Source: Paramecium pentaurelia
Lineage: Eukaryota > Ciliophora > Oligohymenophorea > Peniculida > Parameciidae
Assembly (NCBI GenBank): GCA_905183005.1
Contig: CAJJDO010000007.1
Location: forward strand, 434,001 to 498,000
Reading direction: 5' to 3'
DNA length: 64,000 bases
The notes below the pieces were generated by a model, which was not told the DNA's origin, did no database searches, and saw nothing but the letters and a program-made list of their open reading frames with translations. Shown in pieces: positions 11,719 to 23,453 of the stretch (position 1 is its first letter; every line of letters begins with the position of its first letter). The position numbers and the translations under genes are program-made.

Positions 11719-12650
11719 ATTTTAATAAATTACTATGGTCTGATGTTGAAAGAGTACCGTAGTTTACTTCTAAAGTAGAGTTGTTAAATGGGAAATATGA
11801 TTAAGACTATGAAGAAATTATGGATTATTTCAGAGCTATTGTAAAATCAGGAGAAATTAGTGAAAGAGTATATGATTTAACAGGTATCATAATTAATAAA
11901 TTGGTATCAAATTATAATGCCTATATTATAAGAAGAAAATGTTTAAGATAAATGAATTTAGATTTAAATAAAGAAATGGAATTTATAAATCAGGTTACAA
12001 TTGCAAATTAGAAGGTTTATTAAATTTGGTAAGATAATATTTGATTATTATTTAGGGAACACAGAAGATAGGTAATTGAAGAATTGAATGATTTTAAAGG
12101 TGAAATTGAATTTCTCCATTAAATTTTTGATATAGATAATAAGAATTATCATGGATGGACATATCGAGTTTGGTTATGTGAAAAATTTAAATTATACAAT
12201 TAAGAAATAAAAGATATCTAATATTATTTAGAAGAAGACATTGGTAATAATTCTGCTTGGAATTACAGGTATTTTTTATTAACAAAAATGCCTTTTGATT
12301 TCAATACAGAATTAGAATATATTAAAAATGCTATTAGATTGGAATAAGATAATGAAGCATCATGGAATTATTTGAGAGGGTGGTTTAAAATGTTTAAATT
12401 CAAAAATGATTAAGAAAATCCATATAAAACATATGTTTAATATAATTTAAAAGATTTTAACTTGTTTGATTTTTTAAAGGAGATGAGATTCTCTAATAGA
12501 TTTGCATTAAGTTTATAAATTTAATATCTATTATTTGATGGAAAATTTTAGGATGCAATATAAATATGTGAATAACTTCAGAATTATGATCTTATTAGAA
12601 TAAAATATTGGTAATATATAAAGAATTAAATAATTGAATTGATTTAGTGA
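11715..12650 (+). CDS. Protein farnesyl/geranylgeranyltransferase alpha subunit
   Basis: About 302 residues with one 27-nt intron that contains an in-frame TGA. The start of the mature family homology, LLWSDVERVPQF, lies only five residues after the ATG at 11715. The ATG overlaps the TGA of the upstream CDPK (ATGA), and there is no alternative methionine. PPTA repeats are visible: YNAYIIRR, NYHGWTYRVW, NSAWNYRYF and EASWNYLRGW. MDYFRAIV also matches the family N-terminus. The subunit pairs with a beta subunit to attach prenyl groups to CaaX proteins in the cytosol. The length is slightly short of the animal protein (about 380) but complete for the repeat region. Confidence 0.88.
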
Positions 12651-12734
12651 TTTGTTATAAATTTTTGCAATAATTTGAACATTAATTATTAAGAATAAAT
12701 TTAATTAATGATGTAAATATTTATAAATGATATA

Positions 12735-14098
12735 TCAACTTGTTAAGTTTACATTAATATTAGCCTCTTTGGCTAATCTTAGAATTGCAGCCATTCTAAC
12801 AGCTTTCTTAGCAGCTTCATCTAAATCTTCTGTAAACATCATATTAAATCCAGATTCCTCTATTAATTTCTTAGCCTCTTCAACTTTTGTACCCTTCATT
12901 CTTAAAACCATAGGTTTCTTCATTCCTAATATAGTTAATCCTTTAAGTAAACCCAAAACAATTTGATCACATCTTAAAATAATAATAAAATTTAAATACC
13001 TTGCAATACCAGCAAAGATATTTACTAGAATTGCTTCAACATTTGGATCTTTGTCCATTATTTTTAAAGCAGAAACAATTTCTTGATCAGTAGCTTTACC
13101 TCCTACATCTAAGAAATTAGCTGGAGATCCATCATATTATTTAATTAAATCCATTGTAGCCATAGCTAATCCTGCTCCATTTACCATACATCCAATATTT
13201 CCATCTAATGCAATATAATTAAGTCCATGCTTTTAAGCTTCAACTTCTTTCCAATCCTTTTATCTAACATCTTCCATATGAAATATAGCATGTTATCTAA
13301 ATTATGCATTATCATCAATATTTAATTTTTGATCACAAATGATCAAATTACCTTATAAATCAATACCAAGTGGATTAATTTCTAATAGTGTAGCATCAGT
13401 TTATAAAAAGATATCAAACATATTTCTTAAAATCTTTATTAAATTAATAGATTAATTACATCTTTCATTTAATTTTTTTAAATAGGATTTAATTTGTACA
13501 CCTTTGAAACACTCTCATAAATAGATGAATCAATATCTTCAATTGTATTTGGCATTTCTATTGAAAATTTCTTAATATAATTTGGATCACTCTCTTCAAT
13601 ATGAATACCTCCTTTTTCTGATGCTACAATTCCTAATCCACCAGTATTTCTGTCTAATAGTATTGATAAATATAGTTCCTTTCTCAAAAAATTACGTTCT
13701 ACTATATAAACTATCTCACATTTTTCCCCAAACTTCCTGTTTACTTGGTTATCAATGTATTTCCTAACATTTTTGATGCATAATCTCTCACATCTTCAGG
13801 AGTAGAAGCTATATGAATTCCCTATTTATATGTTCATTAATACACTATTAAATCCATTCTCTTTGAAATATCCTTTACCTCTACCTCCAGTATGTACTTG
13901 AGCCTTTACAACTACATCTGTAAATGAATTCTTTTCAGCTCCTTCTTATATTATTTTAGCCGCAGCTTTGTATGCTTCCTCTGCACTCTTACAAATCTTC
14001 CCAGGAGGTATTGGTAATTGAAAGGATTTGAAAAATTCAGCTGTTTAATATTCATGTAAGGAGAGAAGATATTTTGGAATACGATGGAATCTAAACAT
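12735..14098 (-). CDS. Succinyl-CoA ligase (ADP/GDP-forming) beta subunit, mitochondrial, with one frameshift
   Basis: About 429 residues if one base is restored. It makes succinate and ATP or GTP from succinyl-CoA in the TCA cycle. Motifs seen are LHEYQTAEFF near the N-terminus, VVKAQVHTGGRGKG (ATP-grasp), ATLLEINPLGI, DGNIGCMVNGAGLAM, and VNIFAGIARCDQIV. The first residues, MFRFHRIPKYLL, look like a mitochondrial presequence. Introns of 22, 26 and 27 nt are inferred. After their removal the length is one base short of a multiple of three. The break falls at the run 13721-13725 (five T on the plus strand), where one more base would continue the family motif TKQTGSLGKKCEIV. This is either an assembly indel or a real lesion. 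Confidence 0.88.
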
Positions 14099-14129
14099 TA
14101 AAGATATGAATTTATTATTATATAAATTA

Positions 14130-16187
14130 TCATTACCATAATCTACTTTTCATATTATCTAATTAATCTATATCTTTATTATTTTTATCTAATTTTTGTA
14201 AAATATTTTCTAATTATGGTAATGATCCAATAAGATCATCGGTATTAAGGTATTCCTGAAAACTTTTGATTTCTAAAAATTATCTTAAATGAATATTTTC
14301 ACCAATGTTTGGAACTTTTATTAAATCTTACAAATATTATTATAAGTTCAAACTCCTTAAGTTTGGACTAATTTATTACAAAGCAGCTGTTGTTTTAAAT
14401 GGTAATTAAGGTAATTATTAATATCTAAATTGTTTAATATATATATACCTTTATTTCAACAATTAATGTAATTCATCAAATTAACTAAATCTTTTCCATA
14501 TTATATGCTTTAAATCCCCAATACTTATTTAAAATGAATATCTAAAGAATTTTTCTCCATCTTTACCATAAAATTCTTCATAACCAATATTTTTTATGTG
14601 TAATTTTACAATTTATTCACTATTTTTTATGATTAATTTTTGCATATTTCTTACTTAATCTTCAATCTATTATGGCATACCAATAAATCTAAATAATAAT
14701 GATATATGATATTATCTATCATTCAGTAATATTTTCATGAATATTTCCAAATCCTATTTCCTTTCTTCAATTTCTTCATTAGTTAATTTTATAATTGTTT
14801 TTTGAGGAAATGGAGGAAAGTATTTAGCTTCTAACAAATTTTTTATTTATTCACTAAACTCAAAGAATTCTTTGAAACGCTTTTAAACAACATAATTTTC
14901 ATTTTCAAATTATACTACAAGAGTATATTGTATAAATGTTTCATTTATATTTTTTATAGTTTAGTGTTCAGTAATATTCACTTACATATATGGTAAATAT
15001 TCAGATTAAACATCCCATTTTTATTTTCTTATTGGTTAGATCTACTTAATTGTTATTGAGGGTTTTTGATTATTTTAAACATGATTGATTTATTTTATTT
15101 CATCAACCAGTGTTTTCTCTGATTATGATAATTCTATAAAATCCATAAACGAATATGTTATTAAATCTAATTTACTTATAATGGCATTCAAATATCTTTA
15201 AATATTATTAATTAATTGCAAATCTTAACTATCTTAAATTTATTTAACAAAAAAATTAAGAGACAATAATTCATTTGGATGTTATTCAAAGTAATCAGCA
15301 TTCTCATTTATATAAGATTGATGCCATTAAAATATTTCAGATACAGATTTCTTCAATTTAAATTATTTATCTAAACCTACAATTTAACTTTGAAAATATA
15401 TGGAATAATTTTTACATTTCTAATTTAACCTCAACATCATCATCAACAATATTCCATCTCTTCTTAACATCAATTTATAAAAATAAAGAGCCAGAATTTG
15501 CTAATTGTAATTCAAAACAAATACCATTCAAAGTAGAAAGTCTGGCTCTTCTTTGAGAATCTTATAGATCAATGTCTGGAAATTCGTTTCTCCAAAATCC
15601 TACACTTTCGAATTCACTAAGATCCTATCTTCGTATAAAGAGTGTAAAAACTAAGAGTATTGAATAATCAATAATTCTGAAGAGTGACAGGCAATATTCA
15701 AATATGTGTCCTTTCTACGTTAAGGTGTAGTTAGTTTACATAATTGATTAGCATAGCAAAAGATACTAATAAGATAAGCCAATTAAAAATCCAATAGATT
15801 TTATGGGCAAAGAACAATGGGACTCTTTTTTTGAATTCATAACACTAATATTAGTGAAGTATTAAATACCATCAAAAATATTTGCATAATGATAGCAGAT
15901 ATGTTTACAAATAAGACTCCTGATAGATAATCCCTTTTAGTTTCAGAATAGAAAATAACTAATAAAATCTCAATAAATTCAGCAGCTCTTAGTATAAAAG
16001 AATTATTACTAATATCCAAAGTCAATAGTGAAATTCTGAGTATAATAGAATAATTATAAGGTAAAGGTTCCGCTTGTATATTGGAACGAAGATCATAAAA
16101 ACGAGCTCCCATTGCTAGAATATAAAGGACACTAATTGATGCAGGAAGCAAATAACTAAAAGTAATTAAAGCTTCCTAATTAATCAT
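14130..16187 (-). CDS. Multispanning membrane protein with two PX domains
   Basis: About 651 residues with four introns (25, 25, 28 and 24 nt); the spliced length is an exact multiple of three. The first 185 residues hold about five hydrophobic segments. The stretch around YSETKRDYLSGVLFV resembles the TMD0 of MRP-type ABC transporters, but no nucleotide-binding domain follows. Next comes a soluble region (FWRNEFPDIDLQDSQRRARL) that may itself be PX-like. Two PX domains then follow, recognisable from YTLVVQFENENYVVQKRFKE and from FQISIGDLKHIIWKRFSQFD with PQLPFKTTAA and LRQFLE. PX domains bind phosphoinositides on endosomal or vacuolar membranes. A membrane anchor fused to tandem PX domains is unusual, and the function is unknown. 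Confidence 0.72.
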
Positions 16188-16240
16188 TTAATAATAAATA
16201 TTTTGTATAGCAATTATTTAAAAATTAAATTATCTAATTT
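16188..16240. promoter_or_regulatory. Compact divergent promoter region (53 bp)
   Basis: Only 53 bases separate the start codons of the PX membrane protein (minus) and CCT theta (plus). Both promoters must lie here or within the genes. No motif beyond A/T richness is recognised. Confidence 0.5.
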
Positions 16241-19085
16241 ATGTTATCCACAGCCGCAGGTTTTCAATCTATGTTAAAAGAAGTATCATAATTTGGTTGA
16301 TATTTCTAAGGGAGCTCGCCATTATTAGGGATTAGAAGAGGCCATACTGAAAAACATATAAGCATGCAAGGAAATATCAAATATGACTAAAACATCATTA
16401 GGTCCTAATGGAATGAAAAAGATGGTTGTCAATCATATTGATAAAATATTTGTTACAAGTGATGCAGCAACAATCCTTAAAGAAATGGAAATCTAACATC
16501 CTGCTGCTAAGATGATACTTATGGCAGCAAAAATGTAAGAAACAGAATAAGGTGATGCAACCAATTTTGTGATTACATTGGCAGGAGAATTATTGTAATA
16601 AGCTGAAAGTTTGATTAAATTAGGATTACATCCAAGGTAAAATTTATTATCATATATTAGCTAAATTGTGGTTGGTTATGAAACTGCTCTTAAAAGTGCA
16701 TTAGATTTATTAGATCAATAAAAAGTTTGGGAAATCACAGATGTAGCTGATGAAACATAAGTTCTATAAGCAATTAGAACATCTTTAAGTAGTAAATTAT
16801 CAGAGTAATATTTAATTAAATATTTAAAGTTATTCTAATTTAATTGCTGGTTTAGTAACTAAAGCATGCATAAGATGTTTACCAAGAGAAAAAACTAATT
16901 TTGATTCTGAATATGTCAGAGTTACCAAAATCTTAGGTGGATCAGTATTAGATAGTCATGTCTTATCAGGACTTATTGTTACTAGAAATGTTGAAGGATA
17001 AATTAATAGATTAGAAAATCCTAAGATTTGTGTTTTTAATGCTCCATTAGATCCATAATCTTAAGAAACTAAAGGAACTGTGTTGATTAAAAATGCAACA
17101 GAATTAATGAATTATACTAAAAGTGAAGAAGAACTTGCTGAAAAGATTGTTAAAAGTATAGCTGATGCAGGTGTCAATCTTATTGTTGCAGGAGGTAGCA
17201 TTTCAGAATTAGTGTTACATTTTGTTGAAAAATATAAAATGATGATTGTTAAAGTCTAATCTAAATTTGAATTAAAGAGAATATGTAAAGCTATAGGAGC
17301 TAGTGCATTATCTAGATTATCTGCTCCTATGCCAGATGAATTAGGAACATGTGATAGAGTACATGTATAAGAAATTGGTAGTCAAAAAGTGACTATTTTT
17401 GAAAAATAAAGTGATACTTGTAAATTAGCAACTATTGTATTAAGAGGAGCAACATAAAATTTATTAGATGATATTGAAAGAGCTATTGATGATGGTGTTA
17501 GTTGTTATAGATCACTTATTAAAGATCCAAGATTTGTTTATGGTGGTGGTGCAACAGAAATTGTATAATTATATATTAATATTAATTTAGAAATTAGCAT
17601 AATTATTAGAATAAGAAGCAAATAAAATTAAATCAATTGATTAATATGCTTATAGATAATATGCTTAAGCATTTGAAATTATCCCAAGAATTTTAATTGA
17701 AAATGCTGGTCTTGCTTAAAATGAAATGATGGCTTAAATGCATAAATTAAACTCTGAGAAACCTCATTCACTTAATATTTCAGTANNNNNNNNNNNNNNN
17801 NNNNNNNNNNNNNNNNNNNNNNNNNNNNNNNNNNNNNNNNATTAGAACATCTTTAAGTAGTAAATTATCAGAGTAATATTTAATTAAATATTTAAAGTTA
17901 TTCTAATTTAATTGCTGGTTTAGTAACTAAAGCATGCATAAGATGTTTACCAAGAGAAAAAACTAATTTTGATTCTGAATATGTCAGAGTTACCAAAATC
18001 TTAGGTGGATCAGTATTAGATAGTCATGTCTTATCAGGACTTATTGTTACTAGAAATGTTGAAGGATAAATTAATAGATTAGAAAATCCTAAGATTTGTG
18101 TTTTTAATGCTCCATTAGATCCATAATCTTAAGAAACTAAAGGAACTGTGTTGATTAAAAATGCAACAGAATTAATGAATTATACTAAAAGTGAAGAAGA
18201 ACTTGCTGAAAAGATTGTTAAAAGTATAGCTGATGCAGGTGTCAATCTTATTGTTGCAGGAGGTAGCATTTCAGAATTAGTGTTACATTTTGTTGAAAAA
18301 TATAAAATGATGATTGTTAAAGTCTAATCTAAATTTGAATTAAAGAGAATATGTAAAGCTATAGGAGCTAGTGCATTATCTAGATTATCTGCTCCTATGC
18401 CAGATGAATTAGGAACATGTGATAGAGTACATGTATAAGAAATTGGTAGTCAAAAAGTGACTATTTTTGAAAAATAAAGTGATACTTGTAAATTAGCAAC
18501 TATTGTATTAAGAGGAGCAACATAAAATTTATTAGATGATATTGAAAGAGCTATTGATGATGGTGTTAGTTGTTATAGATCACTTATTAAAGATCCAAGA
18601 TTTGTTTATGGTGGTGGTGCAACAGAAATTGTATGATTATATATTAATATTAATTTAGAAATTAGCATAATTATTAGAATAAGAAGCAAATAAAATTAAA
18701 TCAATTGATTAATATGCTTATAGATAATATGCTTAAGCATTTGAAATTATCCCAAGAATTTTAATTGAAAATGCTGGTCTTGCTTAAAATGAAATGATGG
18801 CTTAAATGCATAAATTAAACTCTGAGAAACCTCATTCACTTAATATTTCAGTACATTTTGATAATAATTCTTTAATAGACAGCTACATTATCCCCTTCTT
18901 AAGATTTGAAAGTATTTGATCATCTTAAAACAAAATGGTGGGCTATTAAATTAGCAACTGATGCTGCTGTTACAATTTTGAGAGTAGATTAAGTAAATAT
19001 ATTTTATTATAATTAGATTATCATAGCTAAACCTGCAGGAGGTCCTAAAATGCCTGATAGAGGACATTGGGATGATTAAGAATGA
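16241..19085 (+). CDS. CCT8: Chaperonin CCT/TCP-1 theta subunit (interrupted by a gap and a repeated segment)
   Basis: CCT theta is one of eight subunits of the cytosolic chaperonin that folds tubulin and actin. Skipping the repeated block and the Ns, and removing six introns (28, 24, 25, 28, 28 and 24 nt), gives exactly 540 codons (539 residues). Signature stretches are GPNGMKKMVVNHI, QHPAAKMILMAA, GDATNFVI (usually GDGTN), ATIVLRGAT, FVYGGGATEI, and the theta-type end ILRVDQIIIAKPAGGPKMP. The true gene is 16241-17785 continuing at 18854-19085. Bases 17841-18853 repeat 16773-17785. The only difference I saw is A17567 versus G18635, inside an intron. It stands head to head with the PX membrane gene. 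Confidence 0.92.
16773..18853. repeat. Unmerged contig overlap within CCT theta
   Basis: Bases 16773-17785 recur as 17841-18853 (offset 1068), flanking the N run. One A/G difference in an intron was seen. The repeat is a scaffold artefact, or two near-identical alleles placed in series. Confidence 0.9.
17786..17840. other. Assembly gap (55 N)
   Basis: A run of 55 N at the join of two contigs that actually overlap by about 1 kb. Confidence 0.97.
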
Positions 19086-19228
19086 GTATGATTATTTATC
19101 ATATAATTATATAATATTAATGCATTTGGTTAACATAATTATTTATAATAGAAATGACATAATAATTAATTTCTGTATTAATCATATGTCGTAATTATTG
19201 TGTAATTGATATATTAATTTATTATTAA

Positions 19229-20031
19229 ATGAAAGTCTTGGTTGCTGTCAAAAGAGTAGTAGATTCAGGAATTAAAGTTAGAGTCAAGCCTGATGGCATT
19301 GATCTTTAAGGTGTTAAGATGACAATTAATCCCTTTTGTGAAATAGCAGTAGAGGAAGCTGTCAGATTAAAGGAGAAAAAATTGATAGCTGAAATTGTTG
19401 CTGTTACTATTGGTCCTAAATAAGGAGCAGAAAGTTTAAGACATGCTCTTGCTTTGGGTGCTGATAAAGCTATACATGTCACAACTGAAGCAAGAATTGA
19501 TTAAGCTGTTTAACCATTAGATGTTGCCAATATCTTAGCCAAATTAGTTGAAAGAGATAAGTAATACTCTTTTGAATTTTAGTTATAATCTTGTCTTAAT
19601 GGGCAAATAATCTATAGATGATGATTTTAATTAAACAGGTTAAATGTTAGCTGGATTATTGGATTGGCCATAAGCAACATTTGCATCAAATATATAAATT
19701 ACAGATGGAATTGCTTAGGTTGTCAGAGAAATTGATGGTGGACTTTAGACTGTTAAATTCAAATTACCTGGAGTTATAACATGTGATTTAAGACTAAATC
19801 AACCAAGATTTGCTAGTGTTCCAAATATTATGAAAGTAAATAATTTTATATATTTCATATTAGGCAAAATCAAAACCATTAGAAACTATTCCACTTGACA
19901 AATTAGGTAAATTGCATAATTCCATTTAAATTACAAAAACTGAAGCTCCTGCTATTAGAAAAGGAGGAGCTATTGTAGAAAATGTAGATGTGCTCATACA
20001 AAAATTAAGAAATGAAGCCAAATTATTTTGA
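19229..20031 (+). CDS. ETFB: Electron transfer flavoprotein beta subunit
   Basis: About 250 residues with two introns (22 and 28 nt), the usual length for the family. ETF is the mitochondrial FAD/AMP-binding heterodimer that passes electrons from acyl-CoA dehydrogenases to ETF-QO. Readable motifs are MKVLVAVKRVVD at the start, INPFCEIAVEEAVRL, RHALALGADKAIHV, LVLMGKQSIDDDFNQTGQM, LDWPQATFAS and LPGVITCDLRLNQPRF. There is no obvious extra presequence, as in other ETF beta subunits, which carry internal targeting signals. The start codon coincides with the family N-terminus. Confidence 0.93.
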
Positions 20032-20190
20032 TAATGTATAGATAGAAAATATTATATAACAAAATATAATCATCATATATTCTGGTTCTCATTATTTATT
20101 CTTTTTATTCTTAAAAATTACATTATTAAATGAATCTAATTTTATAAATAATATATTTTATAATGAAAATAAATTCTTTTGGAAAATGAA

Positions 20191-21667
20191 ATGAGATTAG
20201 ATTTGTTTAAAAAATATCAGTTTAATAAACTCTTTTAAATAAGAATTTTAATTAAAAAAATTATAAAAATCATGAGAGATGATAATACAAACAATGTTAA
20301 TATGAAAATATGGTAATTGATGTTTCTGTAACAAATATCATAGTCTTATCAGATTATATATCTTTCCTATCTCATTTGGAAATATGATCTTTTATATTTG
20401 ATGTCATAATATTGGATGCTTGATATATTTATGCTTACAGCTTTGGGATTATTGAGAATAAAGTACATTTTAATTAATGTAGATTTAAAGCAATTGTAAA
20501 TAATTTAATTATGGATACATTGATTGGAAGTGTACTCAAATTATTACTATTGATAAATGTTAAATATTATTAGCAATTCTAAATTTAATATTTTAGTTAT
20601 GCAATTATGGCATATTATTTCATTAGAGTACTTGTATAAAATATTCGTAAAATATCTAATAATCAACAAATATCATAATATTCTTTTGTAAACATTTATA
20701 TAAATAAGAGATTATTTAAGGAATCAAATTATTATTTGTATTACAAATCATGTTAGTAACAATGAAACATACAAAAACGATAACTTGGAATTGGTATAGT
20801 GTATTTAGTATATCTTGGGGATTGTTGATTATTTCTTTTATTGTATATTTTGTATTCTTGCTTTCAATTGGAGAAACCATTATGGATTATGTTAGAAATC
20901 GAACAACAAAAACACAATGTATATTTAAATTATAATAAAAGTAATAGGAGGATTATGGTTTTCACTTTATATGAATTCATTTTCAATATTACCAATGTGG
21001 TTTCTCTTAGAAGTAAGTTGGTATGAAGAAACAAATTACTCAAATACAACTTCAACTCTATTTTTAGTACTTATAGTTTATAATGGTATAATACTATTAG
21101 GATTAATATTGTTCTTTTCTTATATTAAGTAATAATCTCAAGTATTTAGAGATTATATATAATTGAAATCAGATTTAATACAACTAATTAAACAAATTAG
21201 ACTAGATAGAAATAAAAGTTTATATAAATTGATATTCCTTATAAAATTGTTTAAATATCATCAACATATTTCGAAATTATCCGTTATTAGAAAAATATGA
21301 TTACAGTGTAACATAGCAATTAATCAGTGATTCATTAGAAAACTAAATTAAAGGCATTTGAATTTGTTGGAAAGACTGAGTAATTATAATCTCCTGTAGC
21401 TGAAAGAGAATTAGAATTAATTAAATAGATTGAAGAAAAATGTTAAATTTGTTATGATGTAGAACCTAATATTGTATTATTACCATGTTAACATGGAGGA
21501 ATATGTGAAGAATGCATTATTAAATGGTTAGAAAAATAGAAAAATTGTTATATTTGTAGATAAGTAAGAATATTAGTTAATTTTAGAAAATTGAAAAATA
21601 TTTAAGAGTAGCTAAAACCCATGAAGAAGGAAAATTTACAATTCGTGACATAGCTATGTGTGATTGA
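20191..21667 (+). CDS. TMEM185-like membrane protein with C-terminal RING finger (single-base frameshift between parts)
   Basis: The 5' part is a multispanning membrane protein, MRLDLFKKYQFNKLF followed by several hydrophobic segments. The block TITWNWYSVFSISWGLLIIS resembles the Tmemb_185A family. It ends in frame at TGA 21298-21300. The ATG at 21297 opens a second frame encoding KCQICYDVEPNIVLLPCQ, then HGGICEECIIKWL and CYICRQ, a C3HC4 RING. Plant members of the TMEM185-like family carry exactly such a RING at their C-terminus. One extra A in the run 21291-21295 would join the two frames without loss, and no intron of normal size does so. I infer one gene with an indel, probably a membrane-bound E3 ligase. 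Two separate genes overlapping at ATGA is the alternative. Introns are inferred at several points, including 23 nt after the RING. Confidence 0.65.
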
Positions 21668-21806
21668 AAACAAAAGAATATTAATTCTCTTTTAATTATA
21701 TACATAATTATATAATCAATTTCTTTTTCAATTATTTTTAATAGTATAGAAATACAAATATTATTTTTATAATTTAAATTTAAAGTCATTTTAATATGTT
21801 ATGATT

Positions 21807-23231
21807 TCAATGCTTAAAATTCATTACAAATGAATTCTATGTTTCAATTTCTTCATCTTCAAATACATTTTCATTTGTATAAGAATAATTCATATTAGCA
21901 ACTTCAATTTATTTATATGAGAAATTACTAGGACTCATGTTATCTATATCTTGTTGATCATTATCCTGTTTTGATGCTGAATAGATATCATTCTTATCAT
22001 TTTTATTGCTTAAGTTAAATAAACACTTACTGATTAATATAGATTTAATAGAGATCTTAATTAATTTAAAATTATTGTTAAATAAATTTACAAAAATTTT
22101 CTATTGATTTTTTTTATTTAATTGCCTCTACTGTTCTATAAGTAAGATTTTGAATTCCAATGTTTCTAAATATCAATTCAAATAGCCAAAATAAATGCTA
22201 TTTCTGTATTGAATTGCAATCAGGTTGAACTTTACGAAATTATTTAGTAAGAAATTTGATTATCTCTGATTATTTAATCTAAATAAGTTTAGATGATCAA
22301 TAAATACATCAGATACATCTCCACAATATACTACTATATATTCAAGTTGTTGATTTAGAATGATCTATTCAATTTCGATACTAAAAAATGAAGGATAATT
22401 TTATCTAAAATAACCAAATTGAGAATTAATATTAAGTAATAAAGGTAATTAAGAAATATCAATTTAAGGAGGTAATTAAAAAACAAAGTTCTTTGTATTT
22501 TTTTAATGATTAAATAATATTTTCTTAATATCTGGGTTGCAGTGTTTTATTTAATCTTTTTATGGTAATGTTTCAATGTTTAAACTTGGATTAACAAATA
22601 TTACATCAGTCTTTAAGTTATTTAAAGTAAATATATCAGCATTAATTAGATCTACATTTACAGTTGAATGTTAACAATTCTTTTTTGCTAATTCAATGAA
22701 TTTACTATCTATTTCTACTCCAATAACATAAGGACATTCTCTGGCTAATTGAACTGTATTACCTCCAGTACCACAACCTAAATCAGTGATTATAACAAAT
22801 TCTTTTAATCTTTTAGCTATATATCTTGCCACATTATCAGGAGTATGTTCTATTTATTATAATTGTTCTTATATTGATGATTTTTAAGAGTCTAAACTTT
22901 AAGTAGAGCCAGATAAATCATTTATATTAAATTTCTTTTCTGTAATTTTAGCTATAATTTCTTCTTTACTAGCCTTATTCTTTAAGAAAAATAATTTATT
23001 TTTTGGATAATCTGAGATCTTCAAAACTGAATCAGTCAATTTAATAATTGAATCCTAAATTATTTATCTTCTCGATTCTGCAATATGATGATCAAATGAT
23101 AAATTTTGCATACTCATTTTGTCATTTGTCTATGTTTTTGAACTTCTCCTTGCTTATTTGTTTCTACTTATTTTAAAACAGAGAAAACAAGTCTCTTCTT
23201 CGTCATCTTCATCTAATTACCTTAACTACAT
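21807..23231 (-). CDS. TGS1-like RNA cap methyltransferase, divergent
   Basis: About 456 residues with two introns (32 and 22 nt); the spliced length is an exact multiple of three. The SAM-binding core reads HTPDNVARYIAKRL, DLGCGTGGNTVQLARECP, and VIGVEIDSKFIELAKKNC. This matches trimethylguanosine synthase (TGS1), which dimethylates the cap of snRNAs and snoRNAs in the nucleus. The catalytic SPPWGGP motif of TGS1 is replaced by NPSLN, so the substrate or activity may have changed. The N-terminus has an acidic run and CFLCFK, and the C-terminus is polar. A start at 23117 is possible, but the upstream ATG at 23231 keeps the frame open and is preferred. Confidence 0.72.
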
Positions 23232-23453
23232 TTAGACTTATTAAATAATTTAAATAATTATAAAGTGATAATGTATTCAATTAAATATCTAAAACACTTA
23301 TGAATAATGAAAAATATACTATAAATTTTATATTAAGAAAATTAAATCAAAATCATTAATTAAATTTAGTTTATAAATATTCATACTATAGTTTTGAACA
23401 TAAAATTCATATATGTTTTAAGATGTATAATATTTTTTATTTATAAAAATTTT

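Noticed and set aside
12727..12966. Plus-strand ORF opposite the end of succinyl-CoA ligase
   Set aside because: It is antisense to a well-conserved enzyme region and has no homology of its own.
21240..21340. An intron joining the TMEM185-like and RING frames
   Set aside because: No GT...AG pair of 19-35 nt has the required length. Candidates of 42 and 56 nt are too long for this genome, so a missing base fits better.
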